From: Saprospiraceae bacterium
GTDB taxonomy: Bacteria; Bacteroidota; Bacteroidia; Chitinophagales; Saprospiraceae
Direction of reading: 5' to 3'
Assembly (NCBI GenBank): GCA_022841745.1
Contig: JALHQW010000038.1
Span: 1 to 64,000, forward strand
Length of the DNA stretch: 64,000 nt
A program made the translations under genes and the position numbers. Below are positions 1 through 8,224 of this stretch, piece after piece (the stretch's first letter is position 1; each line of letters starts with the position of its first letter). Below the pieces are notes generated by a model. That model had not been told where the DNA came from. It worked only from the letters and a program-made list of their open reading frames with translations, and did not search any database.

Positions 1-413
1 TTAAAGAATTCGCTGCACGTTTTGGCCGATTTGATGGGTTTTTTGCTGGAAACCTTGGCAAAAAGCCACTATAATCCGAGAGAACTGGTCTTTTCTCATA
101 AAAGTGTACAGTAGCGTAATTTGACCAAATAAACCTCGACCCTGGAGGAGTAATTGTAACAGCAATTGGAGATAACTGTGATTTCGTTTCAAGGTTTTTT
201 ACGCCACAAGCATCAATTTTAGAAGACCCTGTTACGGGTTCTGCCCATTGTTCCTTAATTCCATTTTGGGCTAAAAGACTCAACAAAAAAGAATTGTATG
301 CTCAACAGGTATCGGAGCGAATGGGCAAACTATATTGTGAAGACAGCGGAGACCGAGTTATTATTAGTGGTCAGGCAAAAACATATTTTATTGGGAACTT
401 TTGGATAGCATAA
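1..413 (+). pseudogene. PhzF-family (phenazine biosynthesis-like) isomerase, decayed 3' part
   Basis: The last 84 codons (from 162) read in one frame as the C-terminal half of a PhzF-family protein, with the hallmark 'EDPVTGSAHC' and 'GDRVIISGQA' segments, ending at TAA 411-413. Going upstream the homology changes frame: 'FDQINLDPGG' continues in the same frame to about 120, where a TAA occurs, while 'RELVFSHKSVQ' lies in another frame and meets a TAG near 112. An earlier piece lies in yet another frame. The gene therefore carries at least two frame changes and is not expressible as one protein, unless the sequence has errors. The 5' part is outside the window. Confidence 0.75.
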
Positions 414-441
414 AACTACTGAAGACATGGGTTTTGCGTTA

Positions 442-535
442 GCGAGGCTTGAGGTGACACCTCGAAAGGGCGAGCAAACATTATCGTATTTGCACAAATT
501 GAGCCGCCCTTTCGAGGCGTTGCCTCAAGCCTCGC
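442..535. repeat. Inverted repeat pair with 31-bp arms
   Basis: Arms 442-472 and 505-535 are inverted copies differing at 3 of 31 positions, both containing GCGAGGCTTGAGG and CTCGAAAGGGCG. Each arm can itself fold (TTGAGG...CCTCGA). The pair lies between the PhzF remains and a convergent lipoprotein gene, in a stretch without genes. Confidence 0.7.
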
Positions 536-568
536 CGACACTCAATCAGTTGGTCAAAGAACTATAAT
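511..568 (+). repeat. Dispersed repeat, copy 1
   Basis: This stretch, including the right arm above and the flank CTCAATCAGTTGGTC, recurs inverted at 62121-62178 with few mismatches. The two copies lie 61 kb apart next to unrelated genes, so this is a dispersed intergenic repeat family. Confidence 0.65.
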
Positions 569-623
569 GTCTAAATTCCAATGTCTGGTTATTTAAATAT
601 GCTTTGGCAAATGCCAAGATTAA

Positions 624-1088
624 TTAAATCTTCCCTGCCTTATCCACATACTGCCAAGCATCGCTCTCCCATATACTATGCTCGCCATCCTTTACCATTT
701 TGCACTGGTTGCTGACCTTTGCCTTGCCGTTTTCAAACGGAAAAGCACAGTCGAACTGCGGCTCGATGACGATGGCGTAGGTCTTGGCATCGGCATAGCC
801 GATTTTTCCGTTTTTCACCACCCGTATCAGCCCTTCTGCTTCGTAATCGGGGCCGTTGTCGTAGATGAAGACCTCATAGAGCGCCGTTTTTTGACCGTCC
901 AGGATGACCCATTTGCCGTCGGCAGTTTGCTCCATGGTCAGTGCCGAAGTGGTGTTAGCCGGGGCAGGAGTGGCGGGATTGCTTGCCTCGTTCGCTTGGT
1001 CGCTGGGGGCTTGCTTGCATCGGGTGCCAGCGAGTAAAAACCCGAGGAAGAGCATCAACAGAAGGCGGTAGTTCAATAGATTTTTCAT
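624..1088 (-). CDS. WG-repeat secreted protein, probable lipoprotein
   Basis: A 154-aa protein with an N-terminal hydrophobic segment (residues 8-21) followed by 'AGTRC', a poor lipobox because residue -1 is Arg, so lipidation is uncertain. A low-complexity Pro/Ala/Thr linker follows (about 27-50). The C-terminal half contains a WG (KWG)-type repeat: 'GLIRVVKNGKIGYADA' and 'IEPQFDCAFPFENGKAKV'. WG repeats form beta-rich surface domains of mostly unknown role. It is convergent with the PhzF remains and 58 bp downstream of the next minus-strand gene. Function unknown. Confidence 0.7.
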   Translation of the reverse strand: MKNLLNYRLLLMLFLGFLLAGTRCKQAPSDQANEASNPATPAPANTTSALTMEQTADGKWVILDGQKTALYEVFIYDNGPDYEAEGLIRVVKNGKIGYADAKTYAIVIEPQFDCAFPFENGKAKVSNQCKMVKDGEHSIWESDAWQYVDKAGKI

Positions 1089-1146
1089 TTTTCTCCAGTT
1101 TTAAAATTAAGAAAATAAGCGGATTGAAAAGCCAGCTGCAAGTTCC

Positions 1147-2343
1147 TCATTTTTCCGAAAACTCCACCCTTTTGTACTCCGACTCATCCGGCGGCCCAGC
1201 CGTAATTTGCAAAAACGGCTTCCCCGTTAGCGTCATGATGACCGAGCCAAAGGTCATTCCCCATTCATTTGGCGTAACGCAAACGGGGTATTTCTCGTCG
1301 TCCTTGGAGCGCAATGCCTCCTTGATGTTGGTGTCGGTTATAATACCGCTTGGAACCACCCTACGCTGCACTGCCGCCAACCGCACGAAACTATTGGAGT
1401 TTACAGGCTTTTCCTCCTCCTTTAGGGCCGGGTCGAACTTTTTGAACCAAGGTTTCAGGTCGTCGTTCACCAGCGGATGATTGGTGTGCCAGACCGTGCC
1501 GTTCTCGTTTTTGGGGTCGAACCGCACCACCTTATTGGCGGATGCCTCAAAATCATAGACCTCCTCCCGGATACCGATGATATAGTTCTGGCCGGAGGCG
1601 TGCGGCACGTTTTGGATGAAATCCAGCAGGTCGTCCTTGTCGGTACTACTGAGAATGCGGCGCACGATGAAGGCCACGGGCAGCCCCGTCGTGTTGGCTT
1701 TCAACTGCATCAGCGTGTTCATGCAGGCACCGATGCCCGCCTCGTTCATGCCGTTGAGGGCGATGCAGCCGGGGTGCGTCAGGATAAGCTGCTCCGGGCG
1801 GTCACCGTGCCGGGCGATGCGCAGCAGCACCTGGTAGCCATCGGTATAGGCTTCGATGTCCATGTTCTGGGCGATGTAGGCGGGCTGGCCGTTGCGGGCG
1901 GGTACGCCCATGCCGCTGCAATGGTGGTTTTTGAGATTGTTCTGATAGACCCAAAACTCATCGAGGAGGCTGAATATCATCACATCCTTGAACGGATGCC
2001 CGGCGCCATCGGCAATGCCCCTGACTTCTTCGTAGAGGTCTGGCGTCCATTGCTTTATGGCAGCATCAAAACTGGTTTTTTGGTAAAAATCGGCCAGCAC
2101 CTCGTCGGCATCCTTGCCCAATTCCTTGGTCGTATTCTCCTTGAACTTGGCAACGAGTTCACCGATTTCTTTCTTGAAAGTTTGGCCATGCTGCAAGCCA
2201 AGTTCGTAGCCCGTGCCCGTGAGGGTGACTTCCCGGATGGGTTGGCGGCGGGTCTTGGCTTCGGGGGTAGGCTGCGCAAATGATTGATTGGCAAGGAGTA
2301 AGCAAAGCAGGAGGGCTGTAAGGTGATGAAAATGAGTTTTCAT
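1147..2343 (-). CDS. C45-family autoproteolytic acyltransferase/hydrolase, secreted
   Basis: A 398-aa protein. I place the start at ATG 2343, where a signal peptide begins (MKTHFHHLTALLLCLLLANQSFAQ region); the frame stays open 13 codons further up, but those residues do not look like a signal. 'GTGYELGLQHGQ' near residue 44 is typical of the C45 / acyl-CoA:6-APA acyltransferase-like group. The likely nucleophile is Cys about 142 in 'NHHCSGMGV', exposed in this family by self-cleavage before the Cys. 'NMDIEAYTDG' and 'EAGIGACMNTL' fit the Ntn-hydrolase fold. Substrate unknown; probably a periplasmic amide or acyl hydrolase. Confidence 0.8.
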   Translation of the reverse strand: MKTHFHHLTALLLCLLLANQSFAQPTPEAKTRRQPIREVTLTGTGYELGLQHGQTFKKEIGELVAKFKENTTKELGKDADEVLADFYQKTSFDAAIKQWTPDLYEEVRGIADGAGHPFKDVMIFSLLDEFWVYQNNLKNHHCSGMGVPARNGQPAYIAQNMDIEAYTDGYQVLLRIARHGDRPEQLILTHPGCIALNGMNEAGIGACMNTLMQLKANTTGLPVAFIVRRILSSTDKDDLLDFIQNVPHASGQNYIIGIREEVYDFEASANKVVRFDPKNENGTVWHTNHPLVNDDLKPWFKKFDPALKEEEKPVNSNSFVRLAAVQRRVVPSGIITDTNIKEALRSKDDEKYPVCVTPNEWGMTFGSVIMTLTGKPFLQITAGPPDESEYKRVEFSEK

Positions 2344-2391
2344 TCGGATGGTATTTTTTTTTGCGAAAGATAACAATGTCAATGGTCATGC

Positions 2392-3381
2392 TTATTTCAA
2401 AGCATCCCACTCCGCTTTGGTAGCCACAGCTTTCTGGAATTCCATCATGCACAACCACCTGTCGCCTTGCTTTACCAGCAATTCCTCTAAATGCGTATAA
2501 GATTCTGATAGGAGCTTGCCAGTAGCATCATGGGAAGTGAAATAGAAAATCCCGGTTTCGTATGCCGTGTTTTCGCCGCCTATTCTTTGTGAGAAGCGAA
2601 ACGAGACATTATCCAATTGCTTTCCTTGCTTGGTATCCATAAATCCTTGCTTCCAACGGGCGAGCGCAGCGGTCATGGGTTCCGTGCGTTTGTTTTTCCC
2701 GGCAGTTGTGACCAGCACGGAGTTTTCGTGGCAAGTGGCCTTGTAGCCTTCAAAATCGCCTTCTTTTACTGTTCTGGATATTTCCGCCCAATAGGTTCTA
2801 TCTATTTCAGCTATTCGCTGCAAGTCGGCTGCTGATTTTGTCGGTGTGCTGGTTATGCCATCCGGTTCCACTTCCACAATCAGCTCTACTTCAACGGCTA
2901 TATTCCCTGGCAACGAAGACATGCCGACTGCCGAGCGGGCATGTTTGCCTTTTTCTCCAAAAACCTCGACCATTAAATCCGAAAAACCATTCATTACTTT
3001 GGGTTGCTCGGTGAAGGTATCCTCGCATTGCACCATGCCCAATACTTTCACGATGCGCTTGACCCGGCTTAAATCGCCCAGTTCATTTTTCAGCACCGCT
3101 ATTTGCGTAATGGCAACCGAACGTGCTGCTTTTTGCCCTTCTTCCACGGTCAAGTCCCTGCCGACTTTGCCTGTAATCGAATTGCCGTTCGCATCGCTTG
3201 GCCCTTTTCCCGATAAATACAGCAAATTGCCCGTCCTGACCACATGGACATAACTGGCAATCGGCGGTTTTACCGCAGGGAGTTCGATGTTAAATGCTTT
3301 GAGTTTTTCTTCTGGTGTTTGCGCCAACGTTTGCAGTGCAAACAGGAGTGACACGATGCAAAAAGGGAGGATTTTTTTCAT
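2392..3381 (-). CDS. Secreted RidA/YjgF-SnoaL-like fusion protein
   Basis: A 329-aa protein. Start chosen at ATG 3381, giving a clean signal peptide (MKKILPFCIVSLLFALQTLAQ region). Residues about 30-165 are a RidA/YjgF domain; the family's key Arg is present in 'HARSAVGMSSLPG', followed by 'VEVELIVEV'. RidA enzymes hydrolyse reactive enamine/imine intermediates in the cytoplasm. Residues about 185-325 look like a SnoaL/DUF4440-type NTF2-like fold ('RTYWAEISRTVKEGDFEGY', 'LLVKQGDRWLCMMEF'). A secreted RidA fused to an NTF2-like domain is unusual and its substrate is unknown. It lies upstream of the C45 gene on the same strand (48 bp), possibly in one operon. Confidence 0.78.
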   Translation of the reverse strand: MKKILPFCIVSLLFALQTLAQTPEEKLKAFNIELPAVKPPIASYVHVVRTGNLLYLSGKGPSDANGNSITGKVGRDLTVEEGQKAARSVAITQIAVLKNELGDLSRVKRIVKVLGMVQCEDTFTEQPKVMNGFSDLMVEVFGEKGKHARSAVGMSSLPGNIAVEVELIVEVEPDGITSTPTKSAADLQRIAEIDRTYWAEISRTVKEGDFEGYKATCHENSVLVTTAGKNKRTEPMTAALARWKQGFMDTKQGKQLDNVSFRFSQRIGGENTAYETGIFYFTSHDATGKLLSESYTHLEELLVKQGDRWLCMMEFQKAVATKAEWDALK

Positions 3382-3504
3382 TTTAAAATTGATTTTGAGT
3401 GAAAGTGGCAATATGAACCCAAATTTGGGGAGTTGAGTAAATGGACTGCCGTAGGTTCTTTGCGCTGCAAGATAATCAATCCCGACTTGTCACACATAAC
3501 ATGA

Positions 3505-3696
3505 AAGTCAGGCGGCGACATTAAGTCGAATCTCATCAACTTAAGCATTTTTTGTCATTGCCGGAGGCAAACTGCAACGTCAAGTGTGCTGTCCCAACAT
3601 GGCGTCCCGCATGATGTCGCAGTTTGCCTCCGGCAATGACAAAGGAACGTGAACCGTTAAGTTGACGACATTAGACTTTAAGTTGCCGTCTGACTT
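3505..3696. repeat. Nested inverted repeat (MITE- or REP-like), about 190 bp
   Basis: Inner arms 3551-3575 and 3619-3643 are perfect 25-bp inverted copies (TTTGTCATTGCCGGAGGC...). Outer, imperfect arms begin AAGTCAGGCGGCGAC at 3505 and end GCCGTCTGACTT at 3696. The outer arms resemble the palindrome at 5520-5554, so a REP-like palindrome may have been opened by a second palindrome. No ORF inside. Confidence 0.7.
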
Positions 3697-3743
3697 GCAC
3701 TAATTTAGCAGAGGGCATAGGATGGCAAATTTGAGTTTTCGAT

Positions 3744-3825
3744 TCGAATTTTTCAAATTAATTGTCTATTTTTGCCTCGAATTTTCAAATTTTATAATTT
3801 TCATTTGCCTCGAATTTTTCAAATT
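3744..3825 (+). promoter_or_regulatory. Three 33-bp-spaced direct repeats before the AAA ATPase gene
   Basis: TCGAATTTTTCAAATT or a one-base-shorter variant occurs at 3744, 3777 and 3810, exactly 33 bp apart (about three helical turns), the last ending at the ATG. Each copy is close to a palindrome. A TATTTTTG box (3767-3774) matching the Bacteroidota -7 consensus TAnnTTTG lies between copies 1 and 2, though no good -33 TTG is placed. An operator for autoregulation is an inference. Confidence 0.45.
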
Positions 3826-5139
3826 ATGTACCATGAAAGATTGATAGACAGCTATTTGTTGGCTTGGAAAAGCGACCCTTACCGAAAGCCTTTGCTTTTA
3901 AGAGGAGCAAGGCAGGTGGGGAAGTCATCTGCTATTCGACATTTAAGCCACGGTTTTGAGGATTATGTTGAAATCAATTTTGAGCAAAGCTCTCAATACA
4001 TTCCTTTGTTCTCGGGCGAATTGTCACCTGCTTACCTGATAGAACGGTTGTCGGTAACGGCTGGCAGGCAGATTGTACCAGGCAAGACGCTGTTGTTTTT
4101 TGATGAAATACAAGCTTGCCCTGCCGCCATTTCTTCATTGCGTTTTTTTTATGAACAAATGCCAGCGCTGCACTTAGTAGCAGCGGGTTCTTTGTTGGAA
4201 TTTGCCATCCAGACCCTGCCTTCGTATGGAGTAGGGCGTATTAAATCGTATTATATGTTCCCATTCTCGTTCGATGAATTTTTGTTGTCATTAAACGAGG
4301 ATTTATTGCTGGTGGAAAAACAAAATGCCAGTGCAGAAAAACCATTGCCCCAATTCCTGCACGAACGTCTGTTGCAATATTTGTCGGTTTTTATGGTAAC
4401 TGGCGGGATGCCAGAAGCGGTGGCTCGGTATGCCGCTACGAAACAGTTATTGTCCGTGCAGAGCGTGCTGGACGACATCTTGGCAGCACTGCGGTCGGAT
4501 TTTGCCAAATACAAAAAAGCTGTACCTTCCCTGCGTTTGCAAGAAGTTTTTAATGCGGTCGTACAGCAGGCAGGGGGCAAGTTCGTGTACTCCAAAGCAG
4601 GCACCCAAATCAAGGATTATCAGGCAAAAGAAGCAGTAGCGTTATTGATCATGGCCGGCTGGGTTGTTCCAGTAACGCATTCAGATGCCAACGATATTCC
4701 CATAGGCGCTGAGGCAGACCCAAAAAAAAGGAAAATGATGCTCTTGGACACCGGTATTTTCCAACGCATACTGGGGCTTGACTTCACTGTATTGTACAGC
4801 CAACCTGATTTTCCAATGGTCAATAAAGGCTTATTGGCAGAACAGTTCTGGGGGTTGGAATACATTAAATACCAATCACCAGAAGTATATCCGGACCTAT
4901 ATTACTGGCAACGTGAGGGTAAGTCAAACGCAGAGGTGGACTTTTTGGCACAAAAAAATGGGGCTATTTATCCCATAGAAATAAAATCTTCGGGCAAAGG
5001 GCAGATGCAAAGCTTGCGTGTTTTTTTGTCGGAGAAAAAGCAAACGCATGGCTACCGCTTCTCCATGGAAAATTTTGCCGAGTACCAGGATATTAAAGTG
5101 TTTCCCCTTTATGCAGTCTCCAATTTTGCAAGAATTTAA
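3826..5139 (+). CDS. AAA-family ATPase with DUF4143 domain
   Basis: A 437-aa protein. The frame is open from a TTG at 3772, but ATG 3826 (MYHERLIDSYL) matches family starts. Residues about 20-150 form the AAA_14-type ATPase: Walker A 'GARQVGKSS', Walker B 'LLFFDEIQ', and sensor-like 'LVAAGSLLEFAI'. The C-terminal part (about 190-400) is the DUF4143 region, ending with a restriction-endonuclease-like core 'EVDFLAQKNGAIYPIEIKSS' (D..E.K pattern). Proteins of this kind are widespread and poorly characterised; some are suggested to act in selfish or defence contexts, which is not shown here. It stands alone, flanked by repeats and remains. Confidence 0.85.
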   Translation: MYHERLIDSYLLAWKSDPYRKPLLLRGARQVGKSSAIRHLSHGFEDYVEINFEQSSQYIPLFSGELSPAYLIERLSVTAGRQIVPGKTLLFFDEIQACPAAISSLRFFYEQMPALHLVAAGSLLEFAIQTLPSYGVGRIKSYYMFPFSFDEFLLSLNEDLLLVEKQNASAEKPLPQFLHERLLQYLSVFMVTGGMPEAVARYAATKQLLSVQSVLDDILAALRSDFAKYKKAVPSLRLQEVFNAVVQQAGGKFVYSKAGTQIKDYQAKEAVALLIMAGWVVPVTHSDANDIPIGAEADPKKRKMMLLDTGIFQRILGLDFTVLYSQPDFPMVNKGLLAEQFWGLEYIKYQSPEVYPDLYYWQREGKSNAEVDFLAQKNGAIYPIEIKSSGKGQMQSLRVFLSEKKQTHGYRFSMENFAEYQDIKVFPLYAVSNFARI

Positions 5140-5209
5140 TAACTATTCAGCAGTGCGACGCACCATTTCTCAAATTACCTGACCTGAATACATAGACGTA
5201 AACCGCCTA

Positions 5210-5470
5210 TCACTTTATCCGATTGTATTTTTTTAATAAGTCAATCACCAATTTATGTGGCAATGCGTAGGCTTTATTTCCATTTATTCCTTCCATGGTT
5301 TCAGCCGCCACCATGGCATTGACGATGGCTTCTTCCACAGCTTGAACCGTTGCATCAAACAACGGATTGATTAAATCATTGGGGAGTTGGTCAATTTTAG
5401 AAAAATTTTCCCGCTGAAAAGCCGATGGATTGGTGGAAAATGGAGGTTTACTGAGGAGGATGTATTCTCT
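5210..5470 (-). pseudogene. S58-family (DmpA-like) aminopeptidase, C-terminal remnant
   Basis: An open stretch of 86 codons with no start codon at its head: an in-frame TAA lies at 5471-5473. It reads as the C-terminus of a P1/DmpA-type (S58) peptidase: 'NPLFDATVQAVEEAIVNAM' then 'GINGNKAYALPHKLVIDLL'. The catalytic part is missing. The remnant is followed by a REP-like palindrome 50 bp upstream of its truncated end. Confidence 0.65.
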
Positions 5471-5519
5471 TTAATATTGGACATTATGCGTAAATAATTC
5501 GTAAATGGGCTGTTGCTCA

Positions 5520-5554
5520 GTAGTCAGGCGGTGACTTGAAGTCACCGCCTGACT
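5520..5554 (+). repeat. REP-like palindrome with GTAG head
   Basis: GTAG at 5520-5523 overlaps the foot of a perfect hairpin: arms 5522-5536 (AGTCAGGCGGTGACT) and 5540-5554 with loop TGA. Arm length (15), loop length (3), inner GTGACT/AGTCAC and the GTAG head are the same as in the arrays at 30-31.4 kb, but the outer stem bases differ. Confidence 0.7.
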
Positions 5555-5608
5555 TGGGCCACTTGCAAACTATAAGGCATAAAACAAAAACTTCCCGCAT
5601 AATGCCCA

Positions 5609-7138
5609 TTATTCGGATAAAAATTTCCGTAAATCACCCGCTAATTTTATGAGGTCTGCTTCATGCAAATACATCATGTGCCCAGCCTCATAATAGGTTT
5701 TTTCGACACGCTCGGGCACAATACCATGCCTGGCAAAGGTGTATTCAGCATCAAAAAACGGACAGATAAGGTCGTAATAGCCACTTGCCACGAGCACTTT
5801 CATTGCGGTATTTCGCCGCATGGTTTCTCCAAGTTGTCGGGCAACATTGACGGGCCAAGGCTCCCAATACTTGCCATCAGGTACTGTTCTCCATCGCCAT
5901 TTTTCGCCTATTTCATCATTGGAAGTGAGATAAGGTTTGTCCATCTTAACTTTTAGTACGTCTGCATAGTAATGATTCAAGGCCGCCGTAAAAGCACTTT
6001 CTATTTGGTAACTGGCTGGGTCGCCCAAATGAGGAGCTTGGGTAATATCATCATTTTCGTCGCCCATAAACCTACCGTCCAAACGACCTATGGACAATCC
6101 TTTATCAGCCAGTAATTGCTTTTGAAAACGGGGCATCAATATCATCAAATTGGATTGAAGGATATAGTCTTTATCAAGCCCTGTGAAGTAAGCCAATTTT
6201 TCGGCAATATTGTTTTTAGCGGTAGCATCCAATAAATTGCCTTTATACAAAGCGGGGGCATAAACATCGTAGGTGAATTGCCGGCACGCTTCGATAAAAG
6301 CTTCCAGCGCCTGCCCTTGTCCCGCTTTTTTATGGTACCAGGCTGTTGCCGCCATGGATGGCAAATAGGTCAAAAAAGAGGTGATATTATCGTTAATGGA
6401 CGTACTTCCAGCATAATCCAATGCTTGTGATATGAGAATCAACCCATTCAAAGCCATGTTTTGTCCGCCGCCTTCCAAGGTGTTTGCCACCGCTACCGCA
6501 CGGGTAGTCCCAAAACTCTCTCCAATGATATATTTGGATGACATCCAGCGTTTGTTATCAGTAATCCATACCCGCATAAATTTGGCGATGGAAGCAGCAT
6601 CTTCTTTCAGCCCCCAAAACTCCTCCCCTTTTCCTTTGCCAATTGCCTCGCTGTACCCGGTACCAACAGGGTCAATGAATACGAGGTCGGTCATATCCAA
6701 CAAGGATTGTTTGTTGTCAACTAATTTGTAAGGGGCAGCTCCATCGTCTTTTCGGGCATCTGAATCTGTTTTTACGATTTGTGGCCCCAACATACCCATA
6801 TGCAACCAAATAGATGCTGACCCAGGCCCTCCATTGAATACAAAGGTGACAGGTCTTTTGGACGCATCTTTTTGACCGTCCTGCGTGTAGGCTACCGACC
6901 AAATGGATGCTACGGGTTCCCCCTTGTCGTTTTTTAAATGTATTTCTCTGGCAGTAGCTGTATAAGCGATGGTCTTGCCTCCAAAAACACCTGTATGATT
7001 GCTGACGAAAGCATGTGGCGGCACATTGGTTCTGATGCTGTCTTTTTTCTCTTGCGCTGAGGCTGGCATGCTCAGCCATAAGAAAAGGGCATATTGTAAA
7101 CCCCAAAAAATTACGTTACTGATTAAAGGCTTTTTCAC
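5609..7138 (-). CDS. S10-family serine carboxypeptidase-like protein
   Basis: A 509-aa secreted protein with a signal peptide ending near 'MPASAQ' (residue 29). S10 features: oxyanion region 'VFNGGPGSAS' (about 100-108), 'FIDPVGTGYSEA' (about 154-165), nucleophile Ser about 208 in 'IIGESFGTT', Asp in 'ASGYYDLICPF', and His in 'YEAGHMMYLHE' near the C-terminus. All three catalytic residues are present. S10 enzymes remove C-terminal residues at acidic pH; bacterial members are usually periplasmic or secreted with unknown targets. Single gene; a long leader (500 bp) with a dispersed repeat lies upstream. Confidence 0.88.
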   Translation of the reverse strand: MKKPLISNVIFWGLQYALFLWLSMPASAQEKKDSIRTNVPPHAFVSNHTGVFGGKTIAYTATAREIHLKNDKGEPVASIWSVAYTQDGQKDASKRPVTFVFNGGPGSASIWLHMGMLGPQIVKTDSDARKDDGAAPYKLVDNKQSLLDMTDLVFIDPVGTGYSEAIGKGKGEEFWGLKEDAASIAKFMRVWITDNKRWMSSKYIIGESFGTTRAVAVANTLEGGGQNMALNGLILISQALDYAGSTSINDNITSFLTYLPSMAATAWYHKKAGQGQALEAFIEACRQFTYDVYAPALYKGNLLDATAKNNIAEKLAYFTGLDKDYILQSNLMILMPRFQKQLLADKGLSIGRLDGRFMGDENDDITQAPHLGDPASYQIESAFTAALNHYYADVLKVKMDKPYLTSNDEIGEKWRWRTVPDGKYWEPWPVNVARQLGETMRRNTAMKVLVASGYYDLICPFFDAEYTFARHGIVPERVEKTYYEAGHMMYLHEADLIKLAGDLRKFLSE

Positions 7139-7639
7139 AACTGAATGCTTGTTTTGTTTGTGATGAAAGTTAGCGGTAGTAAAATTACTTTATTAATGCT
7201 GCTTAGGCGTAAAAAATTGAATTTTTGAAGGAGCTACAGGGAAAGCAATCCAATTTTTTAAAGGTATCTTTTTTGATGTGTGTGTATTCCGTCATAGTGT
7301 GAACCAATTGGTTTTGTGCAAATCAACCTTTTATTAACCCTTATCAACCTCATCAACCCTGGCCAGCATTTGCACTACCTTTCCCGTACCGAGGTCGGGA
7401 AAACCTATTAGCGCTGAGTATAATCAGGCTGCTGGTTAACTTAGAAAAATTGGGTTTCCCTCCTGCCTTTAGGTGGTAAACTTTGGCGTGTTAAATTGAT
7501 GGTTGGAAATTTTGATTGAGAATAGGGTGCAGCCCCAGCCTTCGCCGAGGCTGCCGTCTTCATTTGATGTTTTAAAACACTTTCTAAATTGGGAGTTGAA
7601 GGTTTTAGGTGTGTCCGCAATGGACAAAATTCCAAAGGC
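7139..7639. other. Gene-free stretch
   Basis: No convincing gene in 500 bp. It holds one dispersed repeat (7321-7428, separate entry). A minus-strand open frame over 7441-7800 overlaps the lipoprotein gene, lacks family features and is low-complexity, so I do not call it. Confidence 0.5.
7321..7428 (+). repeat. Dispersed TCGGGAAAAC element, copy 1
   Basis: Contains CTTATCAACCTCATCAACCC, then GCACTACCTTTCCCG, GTCGGGAAAACCT and AGCGCTGAGTATAAT. The same order of blocks occurs at 44766-44903, and partially at 43388-43545 and 46290-46345. The CCCG/CGGG blocks form a hairpin. Non-coding. Confidence 0.6.
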
Positions 7640-7897
7640 TTACTGCCTGCATTTATGGCAAAAAGGATAGTACTCCCCTTGCATGGCGTAAAAGGATGCC
7701 CCAGACATACTGCCCACGAATTTTGGCCGATTCGGGTGATGGTGGCTGCAACTTCCCTGACGGTGGCCGCCCATGCCGGATGCCGTTCCGGCACTGCCAC
7801 CCTGCGACCACTGCGCCAATTGATAGGCCGAGCAACTGCTCAAAAAGAAAATGGCGAATACGAGCAGGAAGTAAGGAAAAATGCTTGATGGTTTCAT
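7640..7897 (-). CDS. Small Cys/His-containing lipoprotein
   Basis: An 85-aa protein with a lipoprotein signal peptide: hydrophobic 'YFLLVFAIFFLSSC' with lipid-receiving Cys near residue 22. The mature part is short, Gly/Ser-rich, then has 'CSHHHPNRPKFVG' and ends 'YYPFCHKCRQ'; the Cys/His clusters could bind metal, but no family is recognised. It follows the next small secreted protein by 27 bp, so the two are probably co-transcribed. Confidence 0.6.
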   Translation of the reverse strand: MKPSSIFPYFLLVFAIFFLSSCSAYQLAQWSQGGSAGTASGMGGHRQGSCSHHHPNRPKFVGSMSGASFYAMQGEYYPFCHKCRQ

Positions 7898-7924
7898 TTT
7901 GATTGAATTTATTGGGTTAAAAAA

Positions 7925-8224
7925 TTACTGCGCCTCCCTCCAGTTGGTCATTTTGTCCAAAATAGAGGCCTGCCCATCTTCATCCATCACATTGAAGTCA
8001 ATGGACTGGCCATTCGTGAAGGCAGTGCAGAGGCTCAGGTAAACCATGAACGGGATGCTGGCCGGGGTGGCGGCAGTTGGAGTTGAAAATGGAAGCCCCT
8101 GCAAAGTCGGCGCTTGGTTGGCAGTCGTCTCCGCCCCATTTTCGGTAGCGCTTGACAACATGACCCCAGACAAGGCGAGGCCCAAGGCTATTGTGAAAAG
8201 GCTTGATTTCATTTGTTTTTTCAT
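7925..8224 (-). CDS. Small secreted protein of unknown function
   Basis: A 99-aa protein with an N-terminal signal-like segment (MKSSLFTIALGLALSGVMLSSA region; the ATG four codons in may be the real start). The mature part has a Pro/Thr/Ala stretch followed by 'MVYLSLCTAFTNGQSIDFNVMDED'. No family recognised. First gene of a likely pair with the small lipoprotein downstream. Confidence 0.55.
   Translation of the reverse strand: MKKQMKSSLFTIALGLALSGVMLSSATENGAETTANQAPTLQGLPFSTPTAATPASIPFMVYLSLCTAFTNGQSIDFNVMDEDGQASILDKMTNWREAQ

Noticed and set aside
1-192. 63-codon minus-strand ORF at the window edge
   Set aside because: It is antisense to recognisable PhzF remains.
7441-7800. 119-codon minus-strand ORF
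   Set aside because: Overlaps the better-supported lipoprotein gene in another frame and has no signal, family or sensible composition.
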